Part shown: piece after piece, positions 1 through 10,205 of the stretch
Position numbering within the stretch: position 1 is the stretch's first letter
Layout of the letters: each line of letters starts with the position of its first letter
Source: Bolinopsis microptera
Lineage: Eukaryota > Ctenophora > Tentaculata > Lobata > Bolinopsidae
Assembly (NCBI RefSeq): GCF_026151205.1
Contig: NC_087073.1
Location: 1,238,001-1,302,000, forward strand
DNA: 64,000 nt
Direction: 5' to 3'
The notes under the pieces: generated by a model
Database searches by the model: none
Told to the model about the DNA's origin: nothing
Seen by the model: the letters and a program-made list of their open reading frames with translations, nothing else
Made by a program: the position numbers and the translations under genes

Positions 1-469
1 AATTACTCATTATAATTGTTAGGCTGCAGGCTTGGCTACCCTGTTCTCATAGAATAATCCAATATCCATAACCTTCTAGAATATTCTGAAATATTTATTT
101 TACTTTTAGTTCAGGAACGGTCATCAAAATTAGTTTTTAACAAGGTCGATTATATTTTGTTAAATTTCTAGCTTACTCTCAGAAAATTAATCTGGCTTTC
201 TATGGGAGGTAATTAGAATTACACTTACATTCACATTCTCAGATTCAAATAAAAAGCATGCGAGATCACCTGGTCAAATGAGCGGGAAACGGAGAACATG
301 AAGCTCTGGTGACGTTATAGTCACGTGACCTCAGGCTCATAATCACGTGACCTCCGACCCGATGAATTGGGTTTTGTCTTGGTCAGCTCCCTCTTACTGA
401 TATCTGGATAATATCCGGTTGGAAGAGACAAGGACAAATGAAACAAGGAAGTTAGGAGTAAGGGCAGAT

Positions 470-493
470 TTTCGGCGTCAACGCCATCTTCAG
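470..493 (-). ncRNA. Hammerhead-ribozyme-like core in the left PLE repeat
   Basis: On the minus strand the sequence reads CTGAAGA, a GGCG/CGCC hairpin with a TTGA loop, then GAAA. This has the order of a hammerhead core (CUGANGA, stem II, GAAA). Penelope-like elements are known to carry hammerhead motifs in their terminal repeats. I could not assign stem III and the cleavage site with confidence, so activity is unproven. Confidence 0.45.
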
Positions 494-692
494 GCTAAAA
501 TTGGTATAAATGTTAGTATATAATTATAAATGCTTCTATACTAGTTAAAATGCTAAATTGAAATTACATACACTGAATACAGGTTACATCAAATGGTATT
601 ATATAATACATTGAAAATGGTGATGTACACACGTTTTACACTCTGTCCAAGTACATAATATCTACTGAACATAAGGGTCGTGTGCTATTTGT

Positions 693-1452
693 TTAAATTT
701 GTCTCTGAATATGTTGTAAAAGAAATCCCTTAAGCTTCTCGCACTCTTCTTTGTTATTGATACTAGGTTTAAATATATTAATGTAGTAAGCTTCTGTCAC
801 TTTTCGTTTAATGGTGCTATATAAGTTAATTTCTAAAATATCGAAAGAAATGTCTGGTTCTAAGTTATTGTGAAACTCTGAATAATGAGCAGCCAACGCA
901 TTATCAGGATAGGTTAAAGGCCTGTTGACTGCTCTTCGATGCTCTGAAAATCTATCGTGTGCTGTTCTACTCGTTTCCCCTATATATAGCTCTTGACATA
1001 ATTTACACGTGACTTTGTATATGACACATTTTGGTTTGCAGTCGTGATTTGTTGTGATGAGTGGACATATGACACAGTTTGGTATGGTGCAGTGTGGTTT
1101 GTCGTGTGGTCGTGATGAACATAAGATATCTGAGAGTTTCTTACCAGGTGAGAGGGAAAATTGAGTGACTTCTTTGGAAAATGGCTCGTTGATGAATGGT
1201 AGAGTGCATGTTACGTGATCGGTATCTTGTATGTGCGATGATGAAGGGTTGTGTCGTGTTGAAGGTGAGAGAGGGTGAAGTCGTCCTGTTTGGTTTATAC
1301 GTCGTGGGTCTTGGTAACCGTTGTTGACCAACAAGTTGTCTACTATCTTCATGGACTCTTCTTTATACTCTGGTGTTGATGAGCAATAAGCAGCCGTTTT
1401 GTAGAAGTTCTTGATGGTGGCTACTTTTGTTCCCTCATTGTGGTGGCTGTTT
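693..1452 (-). pseudogene. PLE polyprotein C-terminal part: linker and GIY-YIG endonuclease
   Basis: This is the C-terminal segment of a Penelope-like reverse transcriptase/endonuclease. It begins with the post-RT linker (KNFYKTAAYCSSTPEY), followed by a Cys-rich stretch (CTIPNCVICP), and then the GIY-YIG nuclease core (LYIGETSRTAHDRFSEHRRA) typical of PLEs. The frame stays open to the stop at 693. Residues upstream of about 1452 come from the inserted LINE tail, so the apparent start Met at 1496 is not the element's own. The matching upstream RT piece is at 2748-3115 on the same strand. The nuclease would nick target DNA for target-primed reverse transcription. The copy is dead because the ORF is split. 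Confidence 0.85.
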
Positions 1453-2747
1453 AATAAAACAAAAGTTAATAAAACAAAAGTTAAATTTATTACCAATTAT
1501 TCAATCAATACATATCATAAATTCTAATATTGGAAACACAATGCAAAATGGATGTCTTAAACTATAATTTCGTTGTGACTAATAATCTATTGACTTTCAA
1601 AGTTGAATTTTAGTTAGGTATGAAATGCCACCACATCATAGTTAGGGTAAAATGTTATTTTTAAATTTTAAAATTGAGAAGATTGCTCTATGGCTTAAAA
1701 TTTAAAATTCTAGCAAAAGATATCTTATTTTTAAATAGTTGGTTACATTTTATGACAGTACTGGCATGACTAGTTTTATTGTGGCTGGTAAAAGGACCCA
1801 GTTGCCTGTAAGGGCTTTACTGAACCCCAGGGGACCACAATGTGATAAGATCAGGCCAGATGTTTCTATGTAGAGCAATTTATTTATTTTGGAGCTATGG
1901 TTATATGATATTGCTGGTGGTCATGTTTAAAGGTCAGTTTATCCTTGTGTGCTAATTATCCATCCAGATGCTTAGTGATGTGGGTAAATCATGCCCTTCT
2001 ACGATATATAATGTTTGACCATAAATTTGTTTTTACCACATAAACTGTGGCACTAATGTCAATTAACAATATTTACATTCATTGATATTTAAAGCGTGTT
2101 TTTCCCCAGCACTACTACACAACAAAAACCTGTCGGCCCACCGAGGAAACACGGTCGCAGAACAAAGAGCCCAATTGTGCTCTTCTATTCTGTGATCATG
2201 TGTATCTACTATAAACTAGCTAAATATACTAAGAAAATTTAATGGAATCATTACAGTCGTTTGATAAGTTCACGTGTCAAAGTAATGTTCATGGTGATCA
2301 TATTTTTGGATCCCCGGTGGGCAAACACTCGTCCGAAAGGTCAAGGCAAACCTGTCGATGTTTCACCATACGAAGTAAGGCGATTTGAACATAAACTCAG
2401 CTTACAACTCAACCCATGGGACGAGACGTCGTGAGCCTCAAAATTCTTCAAAATATATAGCACATACCTAGTTAGCAAACACTAAACACAACATACATAC
2501 ATACGATACCAAATAATGTATAATGCCATTACTACATTCGAAAGAAAAATATCTGCTATCTAATTTAAAAAATTGAAGAATAAACCTGAAGAAAGTAGAA
2601 GGAGAGGGGTTTGGGAGAGGCAGAGTAGGAAAACAACAGGATCCTGTGCCGCAGGATTTTAAAATTTGTTGTATGATGATTCGTTTTGTTTTGTCTCTTA
2701 GATTAATATAGGTCTGATACCCTTGTCATGGTTCTTTGCAATAACAC
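1453..2747 (-). mobile_element. 5'-truncated LINE 3' end inserted in the PLE
   Basis: This 1.3-kb segment matches 50300-51595, and the equivalent parts of the next two units, in the 5.4-kb tandem array. There it lies just downstream of a LINE RT C-terminus on the minus strand. The minus-strand 3' end is a short repeated tail of the form AACTTTTGTTTTATT. It interrupts the PLE ORF between a codon for Asn and the SHHNEG linker. Only a 3-bp duplication (GTT) is apparent. This copy lacks the dense indels of the array copies, so it is a good reference for the family. Confidence 0.75.
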
Positions 2748-3115
2748 CGTGTTGGCGTGCAGTGTGATATTATTTTTCTGCTTCTTTCTGTAGAATTTGT
2801 GGTGTAGTGTTCCCTGCTCGTCTATCTTTATCTGGGTGTCGAGGAATGGGGTGAAATCCTGACGGCTTTCCGGATAGTCAATTTCCCACTTGAGCAACTG
2901 GTCTGGGTCCTCGTTTGAAATGGACTCCACTATCCTCAGAGATTCTTCTTTGGAGCTAGCTAGACTCCCGGCATCATCCACGTATCTCCGGTAGAATGAG
3001 ATGTGTCAATCAGTGTAAATCGATCTTCTTTCGAACATATATACTCGCACTATCGCTCCAATTGGTGATGGTTGGCACCCCATGAAGAGACCAATTTTCT
3101 GGAGGTAGAGTCTTG
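2748..3115 (-). pseudogene. PLE reverse transcriptase, palm C-terminal half
   Basis: The minus strand encodes a FMGCQPSPIGAIV block (the PLE equivalent of the QG/SPxxP motif), then RRYVDDAGS with the catalytic YVDD. This is followed by FTPFLDTQIKID and HHKFYRKKQKNNITLHAN, a motif order diagnostic of Penelope-like RTs. One in-frame TGA lies between the first two motifs at about 3007. The N-terminal RT is absent. The frame runs into the LINE insertion at 2747, and the rest of the protein resumes at 1452. Confidence 0.8.
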
Positions 3116-3184
3116 AGTGATATGGATTTTTAAACAGGATTAAACATAAAATTACCAGAGAGAACACTAACGGACTCGTCTTGG

Positions 3185-3582
3185 CTATACAAGAATGAAT
3201 AAATGAATAAATAAAATTATCAAAACTGAATCATTTAAAAATAGTAAAATTTAACCGTTTACAATTTCACGAAAATAAAAGAAGATCGTCTATAATAATT
3301 TAAGGTAATACAATAAATAAAGTTCGAGTACTACATCTGTTTGCGAGGGTTAAGGGACGTTTTAGGAGGATTACGTAGATTTGAGGAGTCTGTAAGGTAC
3401 TTCCCGAACTCTTTTATATGGGGTGAGTTCATTATTGCTCCATATTCTTTTAGCATCAACAGGCTTTTGAGGTTGTCAGAGAGGTTGGACCTGAGTTGAT
3501 GGTAGTAGGGGCACTCAGTTAAGATGTGGTCTTCGGTTTCTAGAATAGGAGTTTCAAAGAAAGGGAGCTTCATATTCACACC
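3185..3582 (-). pseudogene. LINE C-terminal fragment with Cys/His motif and A/T-rich tail
   Basis: Residues ETEDHILTECPYY match the E-x-H-x-L-x-x-CP-x-Y motif at the C-terminus of RNase H-type and R1/I-like LINE proteins. The frame ends at 3331. Toward lower coordinates a short tail of ATTC/ATTT units (3195-3230) looks like a LINE 3' end. The upstream part is missing, and the segment abuts the inverted PLE copy at 3583. A single motif supports the family call. Confidence 0.55.
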
Positions 3583-4335
3583 TGGTAAGAAACTCTCAGA
3601 TATCTTATGTTCATCACGACCACACGACAAACCACACTGCACCATACCAAACTGTGTTATATGTCCACTCATCACAACAAATCACGACTGCAAACCAAAA
3701 TGTGTCATATACAAAGTCACGTGTAAATTATGTCAAGAGCTATATATAGGGGAAACGAGTAGAACAGCACACGATAGATTTTCAGAGCATCGAAGAGCAG
3801 TCAACAGGCCTTTAACCTATCCTGATAATGCGTTGGCTGCTCATTATTCAGAGTTTCACAATAACTTAGAACCAGACATTTCTTTCGATATTTTAGAAAT
3901 TAACTTATATAGCACCATTAAACGAAAAGTGACAGAAGCTTACTACATTAATTTATTTAAACCTAGTATCAATAACAAAGAAGAGTGCGAGAAGCTTAAG
4001 GGATTTCTTTTACAACATATTCAGAGACAAATTTAAACAAATAGCACACGACCCTTATGTTCAGTAGATATTATGTACTTGGACAGAGTGTAAAACGTGT
4101 GTACATCACCATTTTCAATGTATTATATAATACCATTTGATGTAACCTGTATTCAGTGTATGTAATTTCAATTTAGCATTTTAACTAGTATAGAAGCATT
4201 TATAATTATATACTAACATTTATACCAATTTTAGCCTGAAGATGGCGTTGACGCCGAAAATTTGCCCTTACTCCTAACTTCCTTGTTTCATTTGTCCTTG
4301 TCTCTTCCAACCGGATATTATCCAGATATCAGTAT
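3583..4335 (+). pseudogene. Inverted partial PLE copy: GIY-YIG domain and 3' UTR
   Basis: The plus strand encodes the same PGKKLSDILCSSRPHDK-to-GIY-YIG segment as 693-1147 on the minus strand, nearly identical in sequence. The stop is at 4034-4036 and the 3' UTR mirrors 398-690. The apparent start Met at 3524 belongs to the neighbouring LINE scrap. This arm and the left arm could form a ~740-bp hairpin. The near identity suggests that both arms were made in one insertion event or were homogenised later. Confidence 0.85.
4236..4259 (+). ncRNA. Hammerhead-ribozyme-like core in the right PLE repeat
   Basis: This is the plus-strand counterpart of 470-493, with CTGAAGA, a four-pair GGCG/CGCC stem and GAAA. 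Position and order match hammerhead motifs described in PLE terminal repeats. Helix III and the cleavage triplet are not clear to me. Confidence 0.45.
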
Positions 4336-4625
4336 TTCAATCATGAGACTAATATACAGGGAACTACTCCGATATTTGAAGCTCCCTCTTACCTGACCTT
4401 AATTGAGGTGACGAACGACACCTCGTTAATTCTATAAATGTCTGGAAAGCTGCAAATTTTCACATTCCCAGCACTTAAGATTCTTAAGGAGTTGTGCAAG
4501 ATAACGATACATAGAGGCCGCAGAATTACGAGGACTACCAGATCCTCGTGGAACTTTCTAGAACTTAAGCGATCCATGATATCACGACAGGCCATACTAT
4601 AATACAAGTACTACTGGCATCTGTT

Positions 4626-4749
4626 GATTTTAGATTTTAGGTTTCAGATTTCAGATTTCAGATTTTATAGATTTCAGATTTCAGATTTCAGATATCAGAT
4701 TTCAGATTTCAGATTTCAGATTTCAGATTTCAGATTTCAGATTTCAGAT
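4626..4749 (+). repeat. ATTTCAG minisatellite
   Basis: About 16 tandem copies of a 7-bp unit (ATTTCAG) with a few variants such as ATATCAG and ATTTTATAG. The short plus-strand ORF across it is a by-product of the repeat. It begins 25 bp after the right end of the interrupted transposon arm. Confidence 0.9.
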
Positions 4750-5618
4750 GGCTGCATCATGCATCAGGTATTTACTCTCATTGCAACTTCTTTTTTTTTC
4801 TTCTTATTCAGGGATGTTAGATAGTGATGTTATTTATTATCTCGCAACATTATGGTTGTGTACTGACAGCTGATCAACTCACCTACTTATCAATCCAACT
4901 CTGTATATTATTCGTCACTGATTGGGTGACGTGATCTGCAGATCACCGTGAGACCCCGTATCTCATGGGACCTAGTGGTTAGTGTTAAGCACACGTGTAG
5001 CATTTAGAAGTTAATTGGAAGTAAAAATTATATTCTTATAGCTTCCAGATCAAAGTTAAATTTATAATATCTGTGCACGAGACTGGTGTGCGACTAGAAT
5101 TTTTATTGATAACAGTAAATTATTTGCAAATAAACTCAGCTGACCCAGAATTCTCGCGCACTAAATTAGATTTATCAGAGGCATGAAGGGGGGGGGGCCA
5201 ATGACTACCAATGGAGACTTTTGGGGACTAATGGGGACTAAAAATCATGGGGACTAGAGGTCAACTCGTTGACGTAATTCACCATTTGTCCCCATAAGTC
5301 CCCAGAATTTTTGACAGTTATTTATGGTTTCCAAGTTAGTTTAATAACGATACGATCGAGATGTTTTGTCCAAGATAAGAGTAGGATAAATCTGACTTAA
5401 AAGTAAAATGATAAGCCCGGTTGTAATGTGTTCTACCACTGTACAAGTCAGTTCAGATTGAGGTAAATTGAAGTTTAGCTCTCGTGAAGGTAGAAGTAGC
5501 CGACTCGCTGAACTATCTGAATCTTATAATCGAATGAAAAATCATGAATTAACCCTTCGACTTACCCTCCTAATACACTTAAAGATGTTAGATGATGGGT
5601 GAATGAGTATTTATAACA
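4750..5618. other. No gene seen; G-run and small inverted GGGGACTAA block
   Basis: I see no coding signal. At 5188-5310 a G10 run leads into several copies of GGGGACTAA/TGGGGACTA. A short GTCAAC-TC-GTTGAC palindrome follows, then the inverse GTCCCCATAAGTCCCC. This could be another small foldback element starting in a G run, like the ones at 5.6 and 9.8 kb. Confidence 0.4.
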
Positions 5619-5765
5619 GGGGGGGGGGGGGGGATCATGTTATTTTTTGTCCGTTTTTGTCCGTTTTTGTCCGTTTTTGTCCGTTAATTTTTGTCCGTTT
5701 TGAAAATATAGCTGCCAAACGGACAAAAACGGACAAAAACGGACAAAAACGGACAAAAATTGTAA
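5619..5765. mobile_element. TTTTTGTCCG foldback element, copy 1
   Basis: A G15 run and GATCATGTTATTTTTTG lead into five or six TTTTTGTCCG units. A short centre (AAAATATAGCTGCCAAA) is followed by four inverted CGGACAAAAA units. The same arrangement occurs at 8749-8851 and 9829-9954. The last of these ends in CATGATC plus a C17 run, the inverse of the start here, so the full element seems to have terminal G/C homopolymers. It is non-coding. Confidence 0.7.
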
Positions 5766-6064
5766 CTTTTGATTTAAATTTTCTCCACAATTTGTAACAG
5801 GCTATCTGCAGAAATGGGTAGCCCGGTTAATGACCATGGTCCTTTCTCAAACTTTTAATCTTCAATTAGGCACAAAGAATAGTCTACACATTTTTTAATA
5901 ACATAAAAAGGGATGAAAAGTTTTATTACTGGAGAGTAAAACTTTGTTAAACACAAAGATTCTTGAGCACATTTTGAGTCAGACTCAAATGCGCTTAAAA
6001 CCATTTTAGTATATAACAATAAATTATGTTAACAATAACACCAACAATAATTATAAATTGAACA
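5766..6064. other. Unique AT-rich stretch, nothing recognised
   Basis: This is spacer between the foldback and the purine tract. I see no ORF, repeat or RNA signature. Confidence 0.5.
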
Positions 6065-8701
6065 AATTATTGAGAGATGAAAGAGAGGAAAAGGAGGAGG
6101 GGGGACTGAGGAGGGGGACTGAGGAGGGAGAGGAGGGGGGCTGAGGAGGAGTGAGACTGAGAAGGAGAACTGAGGAGGAGGAATGAATAGGAGGAGGAGG
6201 AGAAGAAGGACTCAAGAGGAGGAGGACCCAAGAGGAGCAGGACCGAGGAGGACCCAGGAAAAGGCCCCATGAGGAGGACTGGGGAGGAGGAGGACCGATG
6301 AGGACTGATGAGGACTGATAAAGAGGACTAAGGACGAGGAGGAGGAGGAGGAGGAGAAGGACTGAGGAGTGAGGAGGAGGACTGATGAGGAGAAGGAGGT
6401 GTATGAAGAGGATGAGGAGGAGAAAGGAGATGAAGGATGAGGATAAGGAGGACTGAGGAGGAGGACTGGTGAAAAGGACTGATGAGGAGGAGGACTGAGA
6501 AGGGGAGGACTTAGGAGGACTGAGGAGGGGAGGACTTAGGAGGAAGAGGAGGATTGAGGAGGAGGAGGACTGAGGAGTAGAAGGAGGAAGAAGACTGAGG
6601 AGGATCAGGAGGACCCAGGAAGAGGAGTAAGAGGAGGAGGACTGAGGAGGAGAAGGAGAACCCAAGAGGAGGAACCAGGAAGAAGAGGAGGAGGAGGACT
6701 GGGAAGGAGGAGTGAGACTGAGAAGAAGAACTGAGGAGGAGGAATGAATAGGAGGAGGAGGAGAAGAAGGACTCAAGAGGAGGACTGAGGAGGAGGAGGA
6801 CTAAGGAGAAGGATGAGGAGGAGGACCCAAGAGGAGGAGGATCCAAGAGGAGGAGGACCCAGGAGGAGGACCCAGGAAAAGGCCCCAAAAGCAGGACTGG
6901 GGAGGAGGAGGACTGATGAGGACTGATAAAGAGGACTAAGGACGAGGAAGAGGAGGAGGAGGAGAAGGAGTGAGCAGTGAGGAGGAGGACTGATGAGGAG
7001 AAGGAGGTGTATGAGGAGGATGAGGAGGAGAAAGGAGATGAAGGAAGGAGATGAAGGATGAGGATAAGGAGGACTGAGGAGGAGGACTGGTGAAGAGGAC
7101 TGATGAGGAGGAGGACTGAGAAGGGGAGGAGTGAGGAGGGGAGGACTTAGGAGGAAGAGGAGGATTGAGGAGGAGGAGGACTGAGGAGTAGAAGGAGGAA
7201 GAAGACTGAGGAGGATCAGGAGGACCCAGGAGCAGGATGAAGAGGAGGAGGACTGAGGAGGAGAAGGAGGACCCAGGAGGAGGAACCAGGAAGAAGAGGA
7301 GGAGGAGGACTGAGAAGGAGGACTGAGAAGGAGAAGGAGGACTGATGGTCTGATGAGGAGGATGAGGATGAGGAGGAGGGTGACTGGGGAAAGGATTGAG
7401 GAGGAGGAGGAAGACTGAGGAGGAGGAAGAGGAGAAGGACTGAGGAGGAGAAGGACTGAGGAGGAGAAGGACTGAGGAGGAGAAGGACTGAGGAGAAGGA
7501 AGAGGAGGAGGACTGATGAGGAGGACCCATGAGGAGGAGGACACATGAAAAGGCCCCAGGAGGAGGAGGATGACTTGGGAGGAGGAGGACTGATGAGGAC
7601 TGATGACGAGGACTGAGGACGAGGAGGACTGAGGAGGAGGACTGAGGAGGACTGATGAGGAGGAGAAGTAAGTGGATGAAGAGGATGAGGAGGATTGAGG
7701 AGGAGGACTGGTGAGGAGAAGGAGGAGGACCCAGGAGGAGAAGGAGGAGGAGGAGGATAACTGAGGAGGAGGAGAAGGACTGAGGAGGAGAAGGGGGATC
7801 CAGGAGGAGAACCCAGGAGGAGGAGGAGGAGGACTGAGGAGGAGGACTAAGGAGAAGGAGGACTGATGAGGAGGATGAGGAGGAGGGTGACTGGGGAAAG
7901 GACTGAGAAGGACTGAGGAGGAGAATGCGGACTGAGGAGGAGGAACCAGGAAAAGGAGGAGGAGGAGGACTGAAGAGGAGGACTGAGAAGGCGAAGGAGG
8001 ACTGATGAGGAGGATGAGGATGAGGGTGACTGGGGGAGGACTGAGGAGGAGGGTGACTGGGGGAGGACTGAGGAATATGAGGAAGACTGAGGAGGAGAAG
8101 GACTGAGGAGGAGAAGGACTGAGGAGGAGAAGCAGGAGAAGGAGGACCCAGGAGGATGAGGACCCAGGAGGAGGACCCAGGAAAAGGCCCCAGGAGGAGG
8201 AGGAGGAGGACTGGGGAGAAGGAGGACTGCTGAGGACGAGGAGGAGTAAAAGAAGGACTGAGGAGGGGAGGAGGAAGAGGACTGAGGAGGATCAGGAAGA
8301 CCCAGGAGGAGGAGGACCCAGGAGGAGGACCCAGGAGGAGGAGGAGGAGGACTGAGGAGGATGACTGAGGAGGAGGAGGGCTGAGGAGGAGGAGGAGAAC
8401 TGAGAAGGAGGAGGACTGAAGAGGAGGAGGACTGAGGAGGAGGAGGAGGAGGAGGAGGAGGAGTGAATAGGAGGAGGAGGGGGACTGGGCAGGACTGAAG
8501 AGGAGGACTGAGGAAAAGGATGAGGAGGAGGACTGAGAAGGAGGACTGAGCTGAGGAGGAGGACTGAGGACTGAGGAGGAAGAGGAGGAGGATGAAGAGG
8601 AGGTGGACCCAAGAGGAGGAGGTCCCAGGAGGAGGACCCAGGAGGAGGACTCAGGAGGAGGAGGAGGATGACTGAGGAAGACTGAGGAGGAGGAGGAGGA
8701 G

Positions 8702-8733
<32 letters not shown>

Positions 8734-8748
8734 TAAATATTATTTCCA

Positions 8749-8851
8749 TTTTTGTTATTTTTTGTCCGTTTTTGTCCGCTCTATTTTTTGTCCGTTTTGA
8801 TAATATAGGGTTCCGAACGGAAAAAACGGATAAAAAACAGGATCCCCCCAG
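8749..8851. mobile_element. TTTTTGTCCG foldback element, copy 2 (inside GGA tract)
   Basis: TGTTATTTTTTGTCCG units, a centre with AATATAGGGTTCCGAA, then degenerate inverted CGGA-AAAAA units, ending ACAGGATCCCCCC. It is a diverged copy of the element at 5619 and interrupts the purine tract cleanly on both sides. Confidence 0.7.
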
Positions 8852-9828
8852 GAGGAGGAGGAGGATAAGGATGACTGAGGAGGAGGACTGAGGAGGACTG
8901 AGAAGGAGGAGGACTGAGGAGTACTGAGGAAGATCGCTGAGGAGGATCGCTGAGGAGGATGGCTGAGGAGAATGGCTGAAGAGGATGACTGAGGAGGATG
9001 ACTGAGAGGGAGGAGGAGGACTGAGGAGGAGGAGGAGAAAGAGGACCCAGGAGGAGGACTCAGGAGAAAGAGGAGGAGGAGGACTCAGAAGGAGGAATGA
9101 GGAGGACTCAGAAGGAGGAATGAGAAGGAGGAGAACTGAGGAGGAGGAGGAGGAGGACTGAATAGGAGGAGGAGGGGGACTGGGGGAGGACTGAGGAGGA
9201 GGAGGACTGACGAGAAGGATGAGGAGGAGGACTGAGGAGAAGGACTGAGGACTGAGGAGGAAGAGGAGGAGGATGAAGAGGAGGAGGAGGACCCAGGAGG
9301 AGGAGGACTGAGGAGGAAGATGAGGACTGCAGAGGAGGAGGATTGAGGAGGACTGAGGAGGATGGCTGAGGAGGATGGCTGAGGAGGATGACTGAGAGGG
9401 AGGGGGAGGAGGAGGAGGAGGACTCAGGAGGAGGACTCAGGAGGAGGACTCAGGAGGACTGAGAAGGAGGAGGACTGAGGAGAACTGAGGAGGATGAGGA
9501 GGAGGACTGAATAGAAGGAGGGGGAGGGGGACTGGGGGAGGACTGAGGAGGAGGACTGAAGAGGACTGAGGAGAAGGATGAGGAGGAGGACTGAGGAGGA
9601 GGACTGAGGAGAAGGACTGAGGACTGAGGAGGAAGAGGAGGAGGATGAAGAGGAGGAGGATGAAGAGGAGGAGGAGGAGGACTCAGGAGGAGGACCCAGG
9701 AGGAGGACTCAGGAGGAGGAGGAGGAATGAGGAGGATGACTGAGGAGGTGGAAGAGGAGGAGGAGGAGGAGGAGGAGGAGGAGGAGGAGGAGGAGGAGGA
9801 GGAAGAGGAGGAAGCATCTAAATGTTGT

Positions 9829-9954
9829 TATTTTTTGTCCGTTTTTGTCCGTTTTTGTCCGTTTTTGTCCGCTTTATTTTTTGTCCGTTTTTAAAATATA
9901 GCTGCCAAACGGACAAAAACGGACAAAAAAACATGATCCCCCCCCCCCCCCCCC
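9829..9954. mobile_element. TTTTTGTCCG foldback element, copy 3
   Basis: Several TTTTTGTCCG units, the centre AAAATATAGCTGCCAAA shared with copy 1, then inverted CGGACAAAAA units, ACATGATC and a C17 run (9938-9954). It sits at an internal boundary of the GGA tract, next to the G25 run and GGAGACATT repeat. Confidence 0.75.
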
Positions 9955-9997
9955 ATAACAGCCGTTCTGTGAACAGACTTGGTGATCTTTATTTTAA

Positions 9998-10205
9998 GGG
10001 GGGGGGGGGGGGGGGGGGGGGGTGACATGTCTCCAATGTCTTTTTTGAAAAGATAGGGTGCAGAGACATGTCCTGGAGACATTGGAAACATTGGAGACAC
10101 AGCTTTTGGATACATTGAAGACATTGGAGACATTGGGGACATTTGAGACATTGGAGACAAAGCTTTTGGAGACACTGGAGACATTGGAGACACTGGAGAC
10201 GTAGA
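9998..10205 (+). repeat. G25 homopolymer and GGAGACATT minisatellite
   Basis: A run of 25 G (9998-10022), preceded by TTAA, is followed by about 18 units of a 9-bp repeat near GGAGACATT. Two CAAAGCTTTTGGA/CACAGCTTTTGGA variants are spaced about 60 bp apart. The purine-rich sequence joins the GGA tract. The minus-strand MSPMSP-type ORF here is a repeat by-product. Confidence 0.85.

Larger units (their letters stand above)
398..4379 (-). mobile_element. Composite Penelope-like element with 13-bp target duplication
   Basis: The 13-bp string AGCTCCCTCTTAC occurs at 385-397 and 4380-4392 and brackets the insertion. The main copy is on the minus strand: RT C-terminal half (2748-3115), then the GIY-YIG part (693-1452). 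A second, partial copy in the opposite orientation (3583-4335) holds only the nuclease domain and 3' UTR. It makes inverted repeats of about 740 bp with 398-1147. A LINE tail (1453-2747) and another LINE C-terminal scrap (3331-3582) lie inside. Inverted partial second copies are known for PLEs. The 44 bp at 4336-4379 have no inverted partner. Confidence 0.85.
80..4599 (+). mobile_element. Right arm of a long-TIR (Mutator-like) DNA transposon, split by a PLE
   Basis: Positions 80-397 and 4393-4599 together match the right terminal inverted repeat of the complete element at 27134-30249. Both carry the two TCACGTGA boxes (here 321-328 and 343-350) and the terminal block GATATCACGACAGGCC. The arm is interrupted exactly at 397/4393 by the insertion at 398-4379. 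The left part of this copy lies outside the window. The divergence from the 27-30 kb copy is clear, so this is an older relative. No transposase is seen. Confidence 0.75.

Noticed and set aside
2703-2747. C-terminal extension of the PLE RT past 2747
   Set aside because: These codons come from the inserted LINE tail, as the match to 51560-51597 shows.
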